64,000 nt of DNA from positions 1 through 64,000 of the forward strand of contig CAVRNU010000065.1 of the NCBI GenBank assembly GCA_963722585.1. The letters run 5' to 3'. This DNA comes from KBS-96 sp963722585 (lineage in GTDB: Bacteria > Acidobacteriota > Terriglobia > Bryobacterales > Bryobacteraceae). Every line of letters begins with the position of its first letter. Position 1 is the first letter of the stretch. The position numbers were made by a program, and so were the translations under genes. The notes beneath the pieces were generated by a model. That model saw only the letters and a list, made by a program, of their open reading frames with translations. It searched no databases and had not been told where the DNA came from. Of the stretch, positions 1 through 7,626 are shown piece by piece.

Positions 1-169
1 GACGTTACGAGCACCGTCCCGCGCTTTAGCCGCTGTGTTTCAAAAAAGGGTAAGTTCCACCTCTTCCCTGCCGCGCCGCCTTCCAGTGAAGAAGAACTAG
101 GTTTTCACGCCTTGCCGCGCCTCTGCCCTGCGCTACAAACGGACGCGCCGTAAAATGAGGGGGAGGCTC

Positions 170-375
170 ATGGATTTAAGCACGGTACAGGAATCGAACG
201 AGCGATAAATGCCATTACGCCGCAGCAGAGGGAAGAACTGTATCGCTGGCTTGACCAGCACTATCCGCAACCGATTGAGCTTCAGCTTAGGGCCGCGCTC
301 GAAGCGGGCCGCATAGACGAGCGTATCGATCGCGCCACGGCCGACCACAAAGCCGGAAGAACCCAACCCCTTTAG
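170..375 (+). pseudogene. Frameshifted antitoxin-like gene upstream of a RelE/ParE-type toxin
   Basis: A ribosome-binding site (gggggagg, 159-166) precedes ATG 170. The frame opens MDLSTVQE and stops at 206. From 193 another frame continues IERAINAITPQQREEL and runs to TAG 373. Restoring one A near 192 gives a continuous protein of about 69 residues of the small helical antitoxin type. It ends 11 bp before the toxin start, the usual antitoxin-toxin arrangement. The frameshift would truncate the antitoxin after 12 codons. Either the gene is dead, which is surprising beside an intact toxin, or there is a base error in the assembly. The family assignment is by resemblance only. Confidence 0.6.
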
Positions 376-386
376 CGTCCGTTTGC

Positions 387-656
387 ATGACCCACCGTGC
401 GAACGCGGATTTCTGGAATGATTACCGGACCGTGCCCGCCGACATCCGCGAACGCGCTGACAAGCAATTCGCGTTACTGAAAGCAAATCCGCAACCCCCT
501 TCCTCGCAATTCAAGAAACTGGGCCAGCGCAGGGGCCAAGAAATCTGGTCCGCGCGGGTGACGCTGAAATGTCGCGGCTTGGCTGTCAGACTCTCAGATG
601 AATATGTGTGGTTCCGGATTGGCGAGCACGATGTCTATGACGCCCTAATAAGTTAG
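387..656 (+). CDS. RelE/ParE-superfamily toxin-like protein
   Basis: A protein of 89 residues, typical in size for the RelE/ParE fold of type II toxins, which act as ribosome-dependent mRNA interferases or gyrase poisons. Features that fit are an N-terminal helical part with DIRERADKQFALLKANP, a central basic strand region (KKLGQRRGQEIWSARVT), and the C-terminal strand YVWFRIGEHDVYD that resembles the family's closing FWIGxHxxYD motif. It lies 11 bp after a broken antitoxin-like reading frame and was probably co-translated with it. Fold and partner are inferred from sequence resemblance. The actual target cannot be told. Confidence 0.65.
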   Translation: MTHRANADFWNDYRTVPADIRERADKQFALLKANPQPPSSQFKKLGQRRGQEIWSARVTLKCRGLAVRLSDEYVWFRIGEHDVYDALIS

Positions 657-778
657 AACCAAGCCCAATGGCATGAGGGAGTTTTTCGAGAAACGCGGCC
701 AAACCGGTGATTCTTGCAATTCGCTAGCCGCTAAAATTGAGAGGCACACCCGGCGGCACCGCTCGCGCCCTGCGGCCT

Positions 779-1567
779 ATGAAGGCAGATTTCTACACGA
801 AAGCAGTTCTTACCGTCATCGCGATCATGCTTACGGTGATCGCCATGATCGCCTGCAAACCACTCGTTAGCCCGATTCTGGATTTCTTGAAAAATCCCGC
901 CGTTCAAATGTTGTTGGGAGCGGTGATCAGCGCAGCTGTTTCTGTGTTTGTCTTATGGCTCTCTCGACCTAAACTTAGAATTTCCATTGACGAACCGCAG
1001 TGGCTAAAAACCGAAGATGCTGAGCGTAACCTGCTCGAAAAGTACCGAGCTGTGCGGGTGGTGGCAACAAACACAAAGCGGCTTCCGAAGTTTTGGCCGC
1101 GACAGACGCTCATTCGTGCCACAGCCTCGATCACATTCCACCACCCCCAGACGGGAGCAAACATTTTCGACGGGCGCCAAATGAGAGGGCGGTGGGCCTC
1201 CTTGCCTCAACCCGAGGTCATCGTGCTCGACCAGGGGCGTAAAATTCTTTTCCCCGATCCCAGCCTCGTAGCCAGCATCCCGGAAATCGACATACCGTGG
1301 GGGGGAAAGGAGCCGCTCGATATCGCTGTTCGGTTCGAGAACGAGTCCGTCGCCTACGGTTGGAGTAACGAGAACTACTACGATCTCCAAGAACAATACC
1401 GTCCGAGCCAATGGCGTCTTCCCGAAAGCTGCCTGGTGAAAGTGGTTGTGCGAGGTTCGGGAGAGACGTGTACCGGCATCTACAGACTCAGAAGCATGAA
1501 CAACGGCGACTTTCGGCTAGTTTCCGCAACCCGTAAAGATAGAAACTTAGTTCGACGGAATGGATGA
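779..1567 (+). CDS. Membrane-anchored protein of unknown function
   Basis: ATG 779 is preferred over the upstream in-frame start at 737 because the protein then begins MKADFYTKAVLTVIAI, an N-terminal module I recall from short acidobacterial proteins (unverified). Two hydrophobic stretches follow, at about residues 7-28 and 42-62, then roughly 200 residues of soluble sequence with no catalytic motif I recognise. The soluble part is rich in beta-type segments and ends in a basic tail. The gene lies alone between the toxin and a recombinase remnant. It may be a chimera of a common hydrophobic leader with an unrelated domain. No function can be assigned. Confidence 0.55.
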   Translation: MKADFYTKAVLTVIAIMLTVIAMIACKPLVSPILDFLKNPAVQMLLGAVISAAVSVFVLWLSRPKLRISIDEPQWLKTEDAERNLLEKYRAVRVVATNTKRLPKFWPRQTLIRATASITFHHPQTGANIFDGRQMRGRWASLPQPEVIVLDQGRKILFPDPSLVASIPEIDIPWGGKEPLDIAVRFENESVAYGWSNENYYDLQEQYRPSQWRLPESCLVKVVVRGSGETCTGIYRLRSMNNGDFRLVSATRKDRNLVRRNG

Positions 1568-1611
1568 AACGATTCCGCGCCGGCCAAGCGAGCCGAGCAG
1601 CCATTGCCCAA

Positions 1612-1827
1612 ATGCGCGATCCGCTCCACCTTACCCACACTCACGCCATCGTTGCGCCGGCCGTAGAGGCCGATGGTTTTGGCGTTGGCGCGTCCGGCCA
1701 TGCGCTGGAAATCGCCGGCAGCGCGAGCGTAAGCAGCCCGCGTGTTGCGGCTGCCGATATTGAACGTGAAGAATTCGAGAAAGCGCCGCTCGGTCGCCGT
1801 CCCTGCACCCTCAATCCCGGCGGACAA
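1612..1827 (-). pseudogene. Tyrosine recombinase remnant with the catalytic core deleted
   Basis: Read on the minus strand, the frame begins with text typical of the N-terminal SAM-like domain of phage-type integrases (ERRFLEFFTFNIGSRNTRAA, then YARAAGDF). It jumps directly to text typical of the extreme C-terminus: NAKTIGLYGRRNDGVSVGKV followed by ERI. The Tyr in LYGRR corresponds to the nucleophile. The roughly 200 residues that normally lie between, with the R-H-R active-site residues, are missing, and the two ends are joined in frame. This is an internal-deletion relic and cannot be active. It marks the region as a former mobile-element site. Confidence 0.6.
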
Positions 1828-1857
1828 AGCGCCTCATTGTTTCAGGCAAATTAGAGT

Positions 1858-2148
1858 TCATCGCTTCATGCGGATCAATTCAAACGAGCCGTCATCGCCA
1901 AGCTTGATGAATCTATAACCCGCATCCCCTTCGTTAATCATCACTCGCGTGTCATTGCCACAGCTGATCTTGAGCAATTGCTCCTTGGATACATCCAGCA
2001 GCTTTCCGGCGATCCTGTCGCGTGGGCTGGATTCAGGAAAAGCGCCTAAATCAGTGGTGGCCCTTACCGAGATCGACTGGCTTCGAGGCTGATTCCCTTC
2101 GGTGTCTTGACCGAGCGCGAATGTGAAAAGCAGATTGCGTTCTTCCAT
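1858..2148 (-). CDS. Hypothetical protein, 96 residues
   Basis: A minus-strand reading frame with ATG at 2148 and a plausible ribosome-binding site (gagg five bases upstream). The predicted protein has mixed composition, no signal peptide and no membrane segment. A middle part (KLLDVSKEQLLKISCGNDTR) and a C-terminal strand-like part (GYRFIKLGDDGSFELIRMKR) look like a real folded protein rather than an out-of-frame shadow, and nothing competing lies on the other strand. I do not recognise a family. It sits between the recombinase remnant and a tandem repeat, in accessory DNA. Confidence 0.45.
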   Translation of the reverse strand: MEERNLLFTFALGQDTEGNQPRSQSISVRATTDLGAFPESSPRDRIAGKLLDVSKEQLLKISCGNDTRVMINEGDAGYRFIKLGDDGSFELIRMKR

Positions 2149-2193
2149 ACGTCCTCACAACGGCTACCACCCTCGAGCCCGAATTCCTGCAAT

Positions 2194-2253
2194 AGAGCGT
2201 CCATTGTGTGTGGCCAACTCGCGAGAGCGTCCATTGTGTGTGGCCAACTCGCG
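2194..2253. repeat. Perfect 2 x 30 bp tandem repeat
   Basis: Two identical 30-base units lie head to tail, 2194-2223 and 2224-2253. Each begins agagcgtccattg and ends ccaactcgcg, so their junction contains the palindrome ctcgcgag. There are only two units and no spacer, so this is not a CRISPR. The repeat lies within 2149-2537, about 390 bp in which I see no other gene. Confidence 0.8.
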
Positions 2254-2433
2254 CTGCCAGCGGAACCCCGGCTGGACCATAGCGAGCCCAAACTCTCCGC
2301 AAAGTAGAACTTCGCCCCGGTCTTGCGCTCGCAGTTCAGAAATCTTCACACCCGTAACCCACACTACCCAAACAACTTGACTCCGGCGCCCCACCTCCGC
2401 CCTTCTAACCCAATGCTACACTCCTCTACGTAG

Positions 2434-2475
2434 AAGGCGTCCGCCCGGTTCTCCGGTCGAACGCCTTTTTCTTTT
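2434..2475 (+). terminator. Hairpin with T-tract in the leader of the following gene
   Basis: AAGGCGT (2434-2440) pairs perfectly with ACGCCTT (2461-2467), enclosing an inner ccgg-ttct-ccgg stem, and is followed by tttctttttt. This is the shape of an intrinsic terminator. It lies about 65 bases upstream of the start at 2538 with no plus-strand gene just before it, so it could terminate upstream transcripts or act as an attenuator in the leader of the next gene. Confidence 0.5.
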
Positions 2476-2537
2476 TTGAAGCGCAAAGCGGCACGAGTCC
2501 AGCCCGTTTTGCGCGCGTCAGCAAAGGAGTTTCCATC

Positions 2538-3346
2538 ATGAACCGTCGCGAACGAAGAAAACAACGAGTCACTCGCCAGCGCTCCGCCGAGACCGCCCGC
2601 CCCTCGGATTCACCCGTGCCGGCCGTCCAGCCTGTTCCAAAACTCGCCGCCGAGGTCGCCGCGGAACCGGCATCCGCCTCCACTGGACCTACCAGCGAAG
2701 TAGGCAAGGCTACCTCTTCCCGCAACGCGGTCAAACACAACCTTTGCTCAAAAAACTCACCGGAGCCGAGCTCGACAAATACAACGAACTCCACGCCAAG
2801 TTTGACTCCGAATGGGAACCAACCACTGAAACCGAGCGTCTCCTCCTTGCCCAAATGGCCCTGAGCCAGTGGCGGATGGATCGAGCCCTCTCGCTCGAAC
2901 TCGAAGTCTTCGACCAGGAATCGGGGTTTCGGCGTAGCACAGGCGTTCGGTGCCGTTGTGCGAAGCCCGAATCAACGTTGGACCCCGCCGCCCTCGCATT
3001 GGTCCTTCGCTACCGCACCACCGCCGAGCGCAACTTCTATAAAGCCCTCGCCGAGCTTCAACGTCTCCGCACCGCCATCCGCAACGACGCCCGCCGAGCC
3101 GAAGAGGACGAAGAAAAGGAAGTCCAGCGGGAAATCGAACGCCTCATCATGGCCCCCATCAGCCCCTCACAAGGAGCCGCAACATGCCCCTCACAAGGAG
3201 CCGGAAGCGCGAGCGCTACTCCGCAGTTCGTTTCGCAAAACCCCGTAGAAGGGGTCAAGAGCATGATCGACCGGCAGTTCGTTTCGCAAAACCCGCCATC
3301 CCCAACGCCCAACCACTCGACTAAGCGCCATCCCGACGCCGCATAA
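2538..3346 (+). pseudogene. Acidobacterial STGPxT-GK-NAxKHGL family protein, split across two frames at A AAA AAC
   Basis: The first frame (2538-2864) begins MNRRERRKQRVTRQ and carries STGPxxxxGKxxSSRNAxKHNLCS. This is a signature I know from a large acidobacterial family of unknown function. The rest of the family pattern (LTGAELDKYNELHAKFDSEW, then ERLLLAQMALSQWRMDRALS) continues in the -1 frame up to 3346. The frames join at 2750-2756, where the bases are exactly A AAA AAC in the zero frame, a classic -1 slippery heptamer. Either a real -1 frameshift joins the halves, or one A was lost from a homopolymer. A good ribosome-binding site (aaaggag) precedes ATG 2538. The C-terminal part contains two duplicated short segments. 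Confidence 0.6.
3162..3294 (+). repeat. Two pairs of short direct repeats in the 3' part of the split gene
   Basis: An 18-base segment (gcccctcacaaggagccg) occurs at 3162-3179 and 3186-3203. A 21-base segment beginning gcagttcgtttcgcaa occurs at 3223-3243 and 3274-3294. They encode repeated PSQGA and RQFVSQNP/PQFVSQNP peptides. FVSQN near the C-terminus is, from memory, a recurring string in this protein family. Confidence 0.75.
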
Positions 3347-3476
3347 AACAACAATATCTCTTTTCGCAATTCCAAACCGTAACAGAACCAGTCTCAAATA
3401 TTCATAAACAGGAGTAAGTGAATCCTTATTCCAGCCATAAAGGTACCGGCTAAGGCAAGTACATCCAGGGTAGTTA

Positions 3477-3617
3477 GTGCTGTTCCGCAACCGCCAAAAT
3501 TTTGCCATACTGACTTTCACAAGGCGATTGAATCTGACGAAAGAAAGACAACAAGCCTTGAACGGAAAGACAAAGGCTAAGGCAACAGCTAAGACGTTGC
3601 CTAAGCCCAATAAGTAG
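3477..3617 (+). CDS. Possible small basic protein, 46 residues
   Basis: An open frame from GTG 3477 to TAG 3615, with an alternative TTG start at 3528 preceded by aagg. The C-terminal 29 residues contain ten Lys/Arg and no obvious hydrophobic segment (LNLTKERQQALNGKTKAKAT, then AKTLPKPNK). It ends 68 bp before the 16-codon peptide gene, in the same strand and in the same AT-richer interval. I do not recognise it. The smooth amino-acid composition makes it more believable than a random frame, but the weak start signals keep this tentative. Confidence 0.3.
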   Translation: MLFRNRQNFAILTFTRRLNLTKERQQALNGKTKAKATAKTLPKPNK

Positions 3618-3655
3618 AGCGCTCTAAGAGATAAGAAAAATCTTACATTTTGTAA
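3615..3655. promoter_or_regulatory. Palindromes upstream of the micro-peptide gene
   Basis: Two inverted repeats stand in the AT-rich interval before the GTG at 3686: the 12-bp perfect palindrome TAGAGCGCTCTA (3615-3626) and TTACA-TTT-TGTAA (3643-3655). They are candidate regulator-binding sites for the peptide/export locus. No clear -35/-10 pair could be fixed. Confidence 0.3.
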
Positions 3656-3685
3656 CTTATTTAAAATAAAGAAAGGAGTCTCGCC

Positions 3686-3736
3686 GTGAAAGTCAAAACA
3701 AACGTGAAAGCCGGTCGCGCCGTTTGGGGCAGCTAG
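3686..3736 (+). CDS. Candidate 16-residue exported peptide
   Basis: GTG 3686 opens a 16-codon frame, MKVKTNVKAGRAVWGS, ending TAG 3734. It has the best ribosome-binding site of the neighbourhood (gaaaggag, 3671-3678, seven bases before GTG). It is followed within 30 bases by a strong intrinsic terminator and then by a HlyD/C39-ABC/ABC export cassette on the same strand. Strong translation, a terminator between peptide and transporter genes, and an adjacent peptidase-transporter are hallmarks of secreted-peptide loci. The string KVKTxVKAG is one I associate, from memory, with short hypothetical peptides; this is unverified. KAG could serve as a short-side-chain C39 cleavage site, leaving RAVWGS, but that is speculation. 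No modifying enzyme is adjacent. Confidence 0.5.
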   Translation: MKVKTNVKAGRAVWGS

Positions 3737-3763
3737 TCCTCAGTTGAACTGGTTAAGAAAATA

Positions 3764-3804
3764 TCGGCCGCTTCGTCACTATAGAGAAGCGGCCGACTTG
3801 TTTT
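3764..3804 (+). terminator. Strong intrinsic terminator between peptide and export genes
   Basis: TCGGCCGCTTC (3764-3774) and GAAGCGGCCGA (3786-3796) form a perfect 11-bp GC-rich stem with an 11-base loop, followed by cttgttttt. It lies 27 bases after the micro-peptide stop and 17 bases before the adaptor start. Read-through would give much less transporter than peptide mRNA, as is common in bacteriocin-type operons. Confidence 0.85.
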
Positions 3805-3820
3805 TGTCCCTACCGACACG

Positions 3821-4975
3821 ATGCCGACAAGTTTTTATCGCGTAAATCAATCTCTTCGACAGGATAATGGGTTACGCTCCGGCGTCGGCGTCATCATCGC
3901 TGCCGGCCTCGCGGCCCTCTGGATTCTCTGGGCCTTCGAAACACGAGTGCCCCGCTACGAAATAACCTCCTCGGCGCGCTTCGAGGTCTCCGGATCGGCT
4001 TATCCCGTCCAAGCAAGTACAGCCGGCCAGATTGTCTCCACTGACCTTGTCTTGGGCAAAGAAGTTCACGTCGGCGACATGCTGGCCGAGCTCGATTCGG
4101 AAAGCGAGCGCCTCGCTCTCGAGGAAGAGAAAACCAAACTCGCCGCGCTCGATCCACAACTCGCCGTTCTCCGCGCCCAAATCTTCGGCCAGAATGAAGG
4201 CCGCGCCGGCGAACGAAGAGTGCTCGGTCTGTCGCTCGAAGAGGCGCAGGCGAAATTTCGCGAAGCCGAGGCTCAGGCCATCCTCGCCGAACAGCAGGCC
4301 GGTCGTGCAAACCGTCTCCGCGCCGATGGCTTGATCGCCGAAGCCGATGCTCAGCAGGCAAACGCGGCCGCGAAAAGCCGCCGCGCCGCCGCCGAAGATC
4401 TTCGAATCGCAATCGGCCGGCTCGAGCCCGAGCTGCGAGTCCGCGAGAGCGATCGAGAAATAAAGTTGGATCAGATTGCCGGTGATATCGCCAAACTTGA
4501 AGCCCAAAAGTCCGCATCTCTGGCGGCGGTGAAGCGGCTCGAGTATGAAATCGAGCGGCGCCGTATTCGTGCCGCCGCCGATGGCCGACTCAGCGATTGC
4601 GCCATTCTCCGGCCCGGATCGCATATCAGCGAAGGCGAGACCATCGCCATCATCCTACCCACCGAACGCTTGCACGTTGTGGCTGAGTTTCCCCCTTCCG
4701 CCGCATTCGGTAAATTACACGCGGGACAGCCCGCACGAGTCAAACTGCAAGGCTTTCCGTGGATGCAATACGGCACAATCAGCGCAAACGTCTCGCGCGT
4801 CGCAGGCGAGATCCGCGATGGACAGGTGCGGGTAGAACTGGCTCTCTCAACCCCTGCTCCTTCCCGGATCCCTCTACAGCACGGGCTGCCTGGCTCCGTT
4901 GAAGTGGAAGTAGAACGAGTCTCGCCCGCCGTTCTGCTTTTGCGCTCCGCCGGAAGGTTTCTCGGTACGCAATGA
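3821..4975 (+). CDS. HlyD-family membrane fusion (adaptor) protein of a peptide exporter
   Basis: A 384-residue periplasmic adaptor that would link an inner-membrane ABC exporter to an outer-membrane channel. One membrane segment lies near residues 22-40 (GVGVIIAAGLAALWILWAF). A split lipoyl-type region follows (AYPVQASTAGQIVSTDLVLG, GKEVHVGDMLAELDSE), then a long Ala/Glu/Arg-rich coiled coil (about 95-255), the second lipoyl half (IRAAADGRLSDCAILRPGSH) and a beta-barrel domain. No ribosome-binding site is evident, so expression may depend on read-through of the terminator just upstream. Its stop overlaps the next start by four bases (ATGA), indicating a tightly coupled operon with the two ABC genes. 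No outer-membrane partner gene is adjacent. Confidence 0.85.
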   Translation: MPTSFYRVNQSLRQDNGLRSGVGVIIAAGLAALWILWAFETRVPRYEITSSARFEVSGSAYPVQASTAGQIVSTDLVLGKEVHVGDMLAELDSESERLALEEEKTKLAALDPQLAVLRAQIFGQNEGRAGERRVLGLSLEEAQAKFREAEAQAILAEQQAGRANRLRADGLIAEADAQQANAAAKSRRAAAEDLRIAIGRLEPELRVRESDREIKLDQIAGDIAKLEAQKSASLAAVKRLEYEIERRRIRAAADGRLSDCAILRPGSHISEGETIAIILPTERLHVVAEFPPSAAFGKLHAGQPARVKLQGFPWMQYGTISANVSRVAGEIRDGQVRVELALSTPAPSRIPLQHGLPGSVEVEVERVSPAVLLLRSAGRFLGTQ

Positions 4976-7626
4976 GGAAGATCATCGTCCCGGAGGTCGT
5001 CCAAACCTCCGCGATGGATTGCGGCCCGGCTTCGCTCAAGTGTCTGCTCGATGGATTCGGCATCCCGGTCAGTTATGGCCGTTTGCGGGAAGCGTGCCAA
5101 ACCGATATCGACGGAACTTCCATCGACACGATGGAAACCGTCGCCAATCAACTCGGACTCGAAGCAGAGCAGATCATGCTCCCGCTCGACCATGTTCTGC
5201 TCGAACCGGCCAAAGCGTTGCCCGCCATCGCGGTCGTCTCGCTTCCGAATGGGCTCACGCATTTTGTCGTCCTTTGGCGCCGTCACGGAACTCGAGTACA
5301 AATCATGGACCCCGCAGCCGGGCGGCGCTGGGTCTCCTGTTCCCAGTTTGAAAACGAGCTGTACCGGCATTCGATAGCGGTTCCGGCTGCCGATTGGCGA
5401 GAGTTCGCCTCGTCCGTCCAGTTCCAGGCCTCGATTGAAGCGCGCTTGCGCCGTCTCGGCATTCGCCCTAACCGCGCAAAGGCGTTCCTGAACGACGCGC
5501 TCGCCTCCGCGAACTGGAAACCGCTCGCTACGCTCGATGCCGCAATCCGTCTCTCGTCGGTTCTCTCAGCGTCGGGCGGTCTGCGCAAGGGAGCCGAATC
5601 GGCCACCTTCCTCCAGCGCGTCATCGGATCGGCTCATTTGATCCCGGAGCGCTACTGGTCGGCCACCGCCGCCCCCACTGAAGACGAAATCGAGCAGGTG
5701 CGCGTGGCCGGAGCCGTATTGGTGCGAATCACAGGCAAGAAAGCCGCCATCGTCGAAGAGGAGCTCGGGCCGGAACTCAAAGCCGCCATCCATGACAGGA
5801 CCGCAAAACCGGGCAGGGAACTGCTGCGTCTGCTGAAGCAAAGTAACACCAAATTATCGTCGTTGATCCTGCCTGCCATAGCCATCGCATCCGCAGGAAC
5901 TTTAGTCGAGGCCCTTCTGTTCCGCAGCCTCTTTGATATCTCGACGGAGCTTGGGCTGCCTGGCCAGCGAATGGGGGCAATGGCCGCTGTTTTGCTCTTC
6001 TCGCTCGCGCTACTGTTACTCGAAATCCCGATTTCCTCCACCGCCATTCGCCTCGGTCGCCACATGGAAGCCCGGCTGCGCATCGCATTTCTAGCGAAGC
6101 TACCGAAGCTTGGCGACCGCTACTTTCAAAGCCGCCTCACTTCCGACATGGCCGAGCGAAGCCACGCCACGCATCGTCTCCGGAATTTGCCCGTTCTGCT
6201 AAGACAGCTTTTGCGCGCATGCTGCGACCTATGCGCGGCAGGCGCGGGCATCGTCTGGCTCGAACCATCGTCTCTGCCTTGGGTGTTGCTCATTCTGCTC
6301 GCCGCGCTACTGCCCTCCTTCATATCTCAACCCGCGCTGGCCGAGCGCGATCTGCGCGCAAGGAACCACGCCGCGGGTCTGACCCGCTTTTATCTGGACG
6401 CCATGCTGGGCTTGGCCGCCATTCGCGCGCACGGAGCCGAGCGAAGCATCCGCACCGAGCACGCGAAACTCCTGGGCGAGTGGGCCGAAGCGGCTCTCCG
6501 CTTGCAACGAGCCGTCGTCGCAGCCGAAGCTGTCCAGCTGCTATTGACGTTCTCGCTCGTTGTGGCGCTGCTTCTCGCCCGCTCACATGGCGCAGCCGAT
6601 ATGGGCCGTGTTCTACTCGCCGTTTATTGGACCCTCAACATTCCGGTGCTCGGCCAGGAGATCGCACTTCTCTCGCGCCAATACCCGTACTATCGCAATC
6701 TCACCTTGCGCCTGCTCGACCCCCTAGGAGCCCCCGAACTTGTAGGGGCGAGGCCTGCCTCGCCCTCTCACGCTCTCTCGCATCCACCCCACATCGCCTT
6801 CCACAACGTTTCCGTCGAAATCTCCGGCCATCAAATCCTCGACAACCTAAATCTTGAACTCGAGCCCGCCACTCACGTCGCCATAGTCGGTCCTTCCGGC
6901 GCCGGCAAGTCCAGCCTCGTGGCGCTTCTCCTAGGTTTTCTCAGCCCCACCCAAGGCGACATCATGATTGACGGGCAGCCGCTCGACCCCGAACAGCTCC
7001 GCCGCTCGACGGCATGGGTCGATCCTGCAATCACCTTGTGGAACCGCTCCCTGCATGCAAATCTCGTCTACGGCTCAACCAGCGAAACTGCTTCCATCGG
7101 CGAAGCCCTCGACGCCGCGGCGCTCCGGAACATGCTCGAGAAGCTCCCCGAGGGGCTTCAGACGAAGCTTGGCGAAGGCGGCGCGCTCGTCTCAGGCGGC
7201 GAAGGACAACGCGTGCGCTTCGGCCGGGCGCTCTCGAAACGCGATGCCCGCCTCGTCATTCTGGATGAACCCTTTCGCGGTCTCGATCGCGAGAAGCGTC
7301 GCGAACTCCTCAGCCGCGCCCGCTCCGAGTGGCGCGATTGCACGCTGATCTGCGTCACCCACGATATCGCGGAAACCGCGCAATTCGACCGGATTCTAGT
7401 CGTCGAGCAGGGCCGCGTAATCGAAGACGGCCACCCGTCCACGCTGCGCGCGGATTCTCATTCCCGCTACTCGCAACTCCTCGAAGCCGAAGACGAAATC
7501 CGATCCGGCCTCTGGTCGAGAGGCCTTTGGCGGCGCATCCGCGTCCAGGGCGGGCGAATCGTTGAAGAAGCTCACCACCATTCGGATGATCAGAGCAAAG
7601 CATATCCCGAGGAGAAAGCGTCTTGA
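4972..7626 (+). CDS. C39 peptidase-containing ABC exporter (bacteriocin/NHLM-type maturation transporter)
   Basis: An 884-residue transporter of the type that cleaves a leader peptide and exports the product. The N-terminal C39 domain looks intact: Cys17 in AMDCGPASLKCLLDGFG, His97 in GLTHFVVLW and Asp113 in QIMDPAAGRRW. A roughly 150-residue linker, the transmembrane domain (about 300-590) and a complete nucleotide-binding domain follow: Walker A GPSGAGKSS with Lys646, signature LVSGGEGQR around Ser741, Walker B VILDEP with Asp765-Glu766, and H-loop His797. It overlaps the genes on both sides by four bases. The arrangement with a second ABC protein and an adaptor matches the NHLM-type cassettes known from Nif11/nitrile-hydratase-leader peptide clusters, but no such precursor is seen here. 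Confidence 0.88.
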   Translation: MRKIIVPEVVQTSAMDCGPASLKCLLDGFGIPVSYGRLREACQTDIDGTSIDTMETVANQLGLEAEQIMLPLDHVLLEPAKALPAIAVVSLPNGLTHFVVLWRRHGTRVQIMDPAAGRRWVSCSQFENELYRHSIAVPAADWREFASSVQFQASIEARLRRLGIRPNRAKAFLNDALASANWKPLATLDAAIRLSSVLSASGGLRKGAESATFLQRVIGSAHLIPERYWSATAAPTEDEIEQVRVAGAVLVRITGKKAAIVEEELGPELKAAIHDRTAKPGRELLRLLKQSNTKLSSLILPAIAIASAGTLVEALLFRSLFDISTELGLPGQRMGAMAAVLLFSLALLLLEIPISSTAIRLGRHMEARLRIAFLAKLPKLGDRYFQSRLTSDMAERSHATHRLRNLPVLLRQLLRACCDLCAAGAGIVWLEPSSLPWVLLILLAALLPSFISQPALAERDLRARNHAAGLTRFYLDAMLGLAAIRAHGAERSIRTEHAKLLGEWAEAALRLQRAVVAAEAVQLLLTFSLVVALLLARSHGAADMGRVLLAVYWTLNIPVLGQEIALLSRQYPYYRNLTLRLLDPLGAPELVGARPASPSHALSHPPHIAFHNVSVEISGHQILDNLNLELEPATHVAIVGPSGAGKSSLVALLLGFLSPTQGDIMIDGQPLDPEQLRRSTAWVDPAITLWNRSLHANLVYGSTSETASIGEALDAAALRNMLEKLPEGLQTKLGEGGALVSGGEGQRVRFGRALSKRDARLVILDEPFRGLDREKRRELLSRARSEWRDCTLICVTHDIAETAQFDRILVVEQGRVIEDGHPSTLRADSHSRYSQLLEAEDEIRSGLWSRGLWRRIRVQGGRIVEEAHHHSDDQSKAYPEEKAS

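Noticed and set aside
1564..1854. A 96-codon plus-strand frame opposite the recombinase remnant
   Set aside because: The minus strand carries recognisable integrase text at the same place, so the plus frame is taken as its shadow.
2194..2253. Possible CRISPR repeat pair
   Set aside because: Only two units, no spacer between them, and no cas genes in the window.
3418..3453. An 11-codon ORF (MNPYSSHKGTG) with aggag upstream
   Set aside because: The spacing from aggag to GTG is too short and nothing else supports it; the 16-codon ORF at 3686 has a far better start and context.
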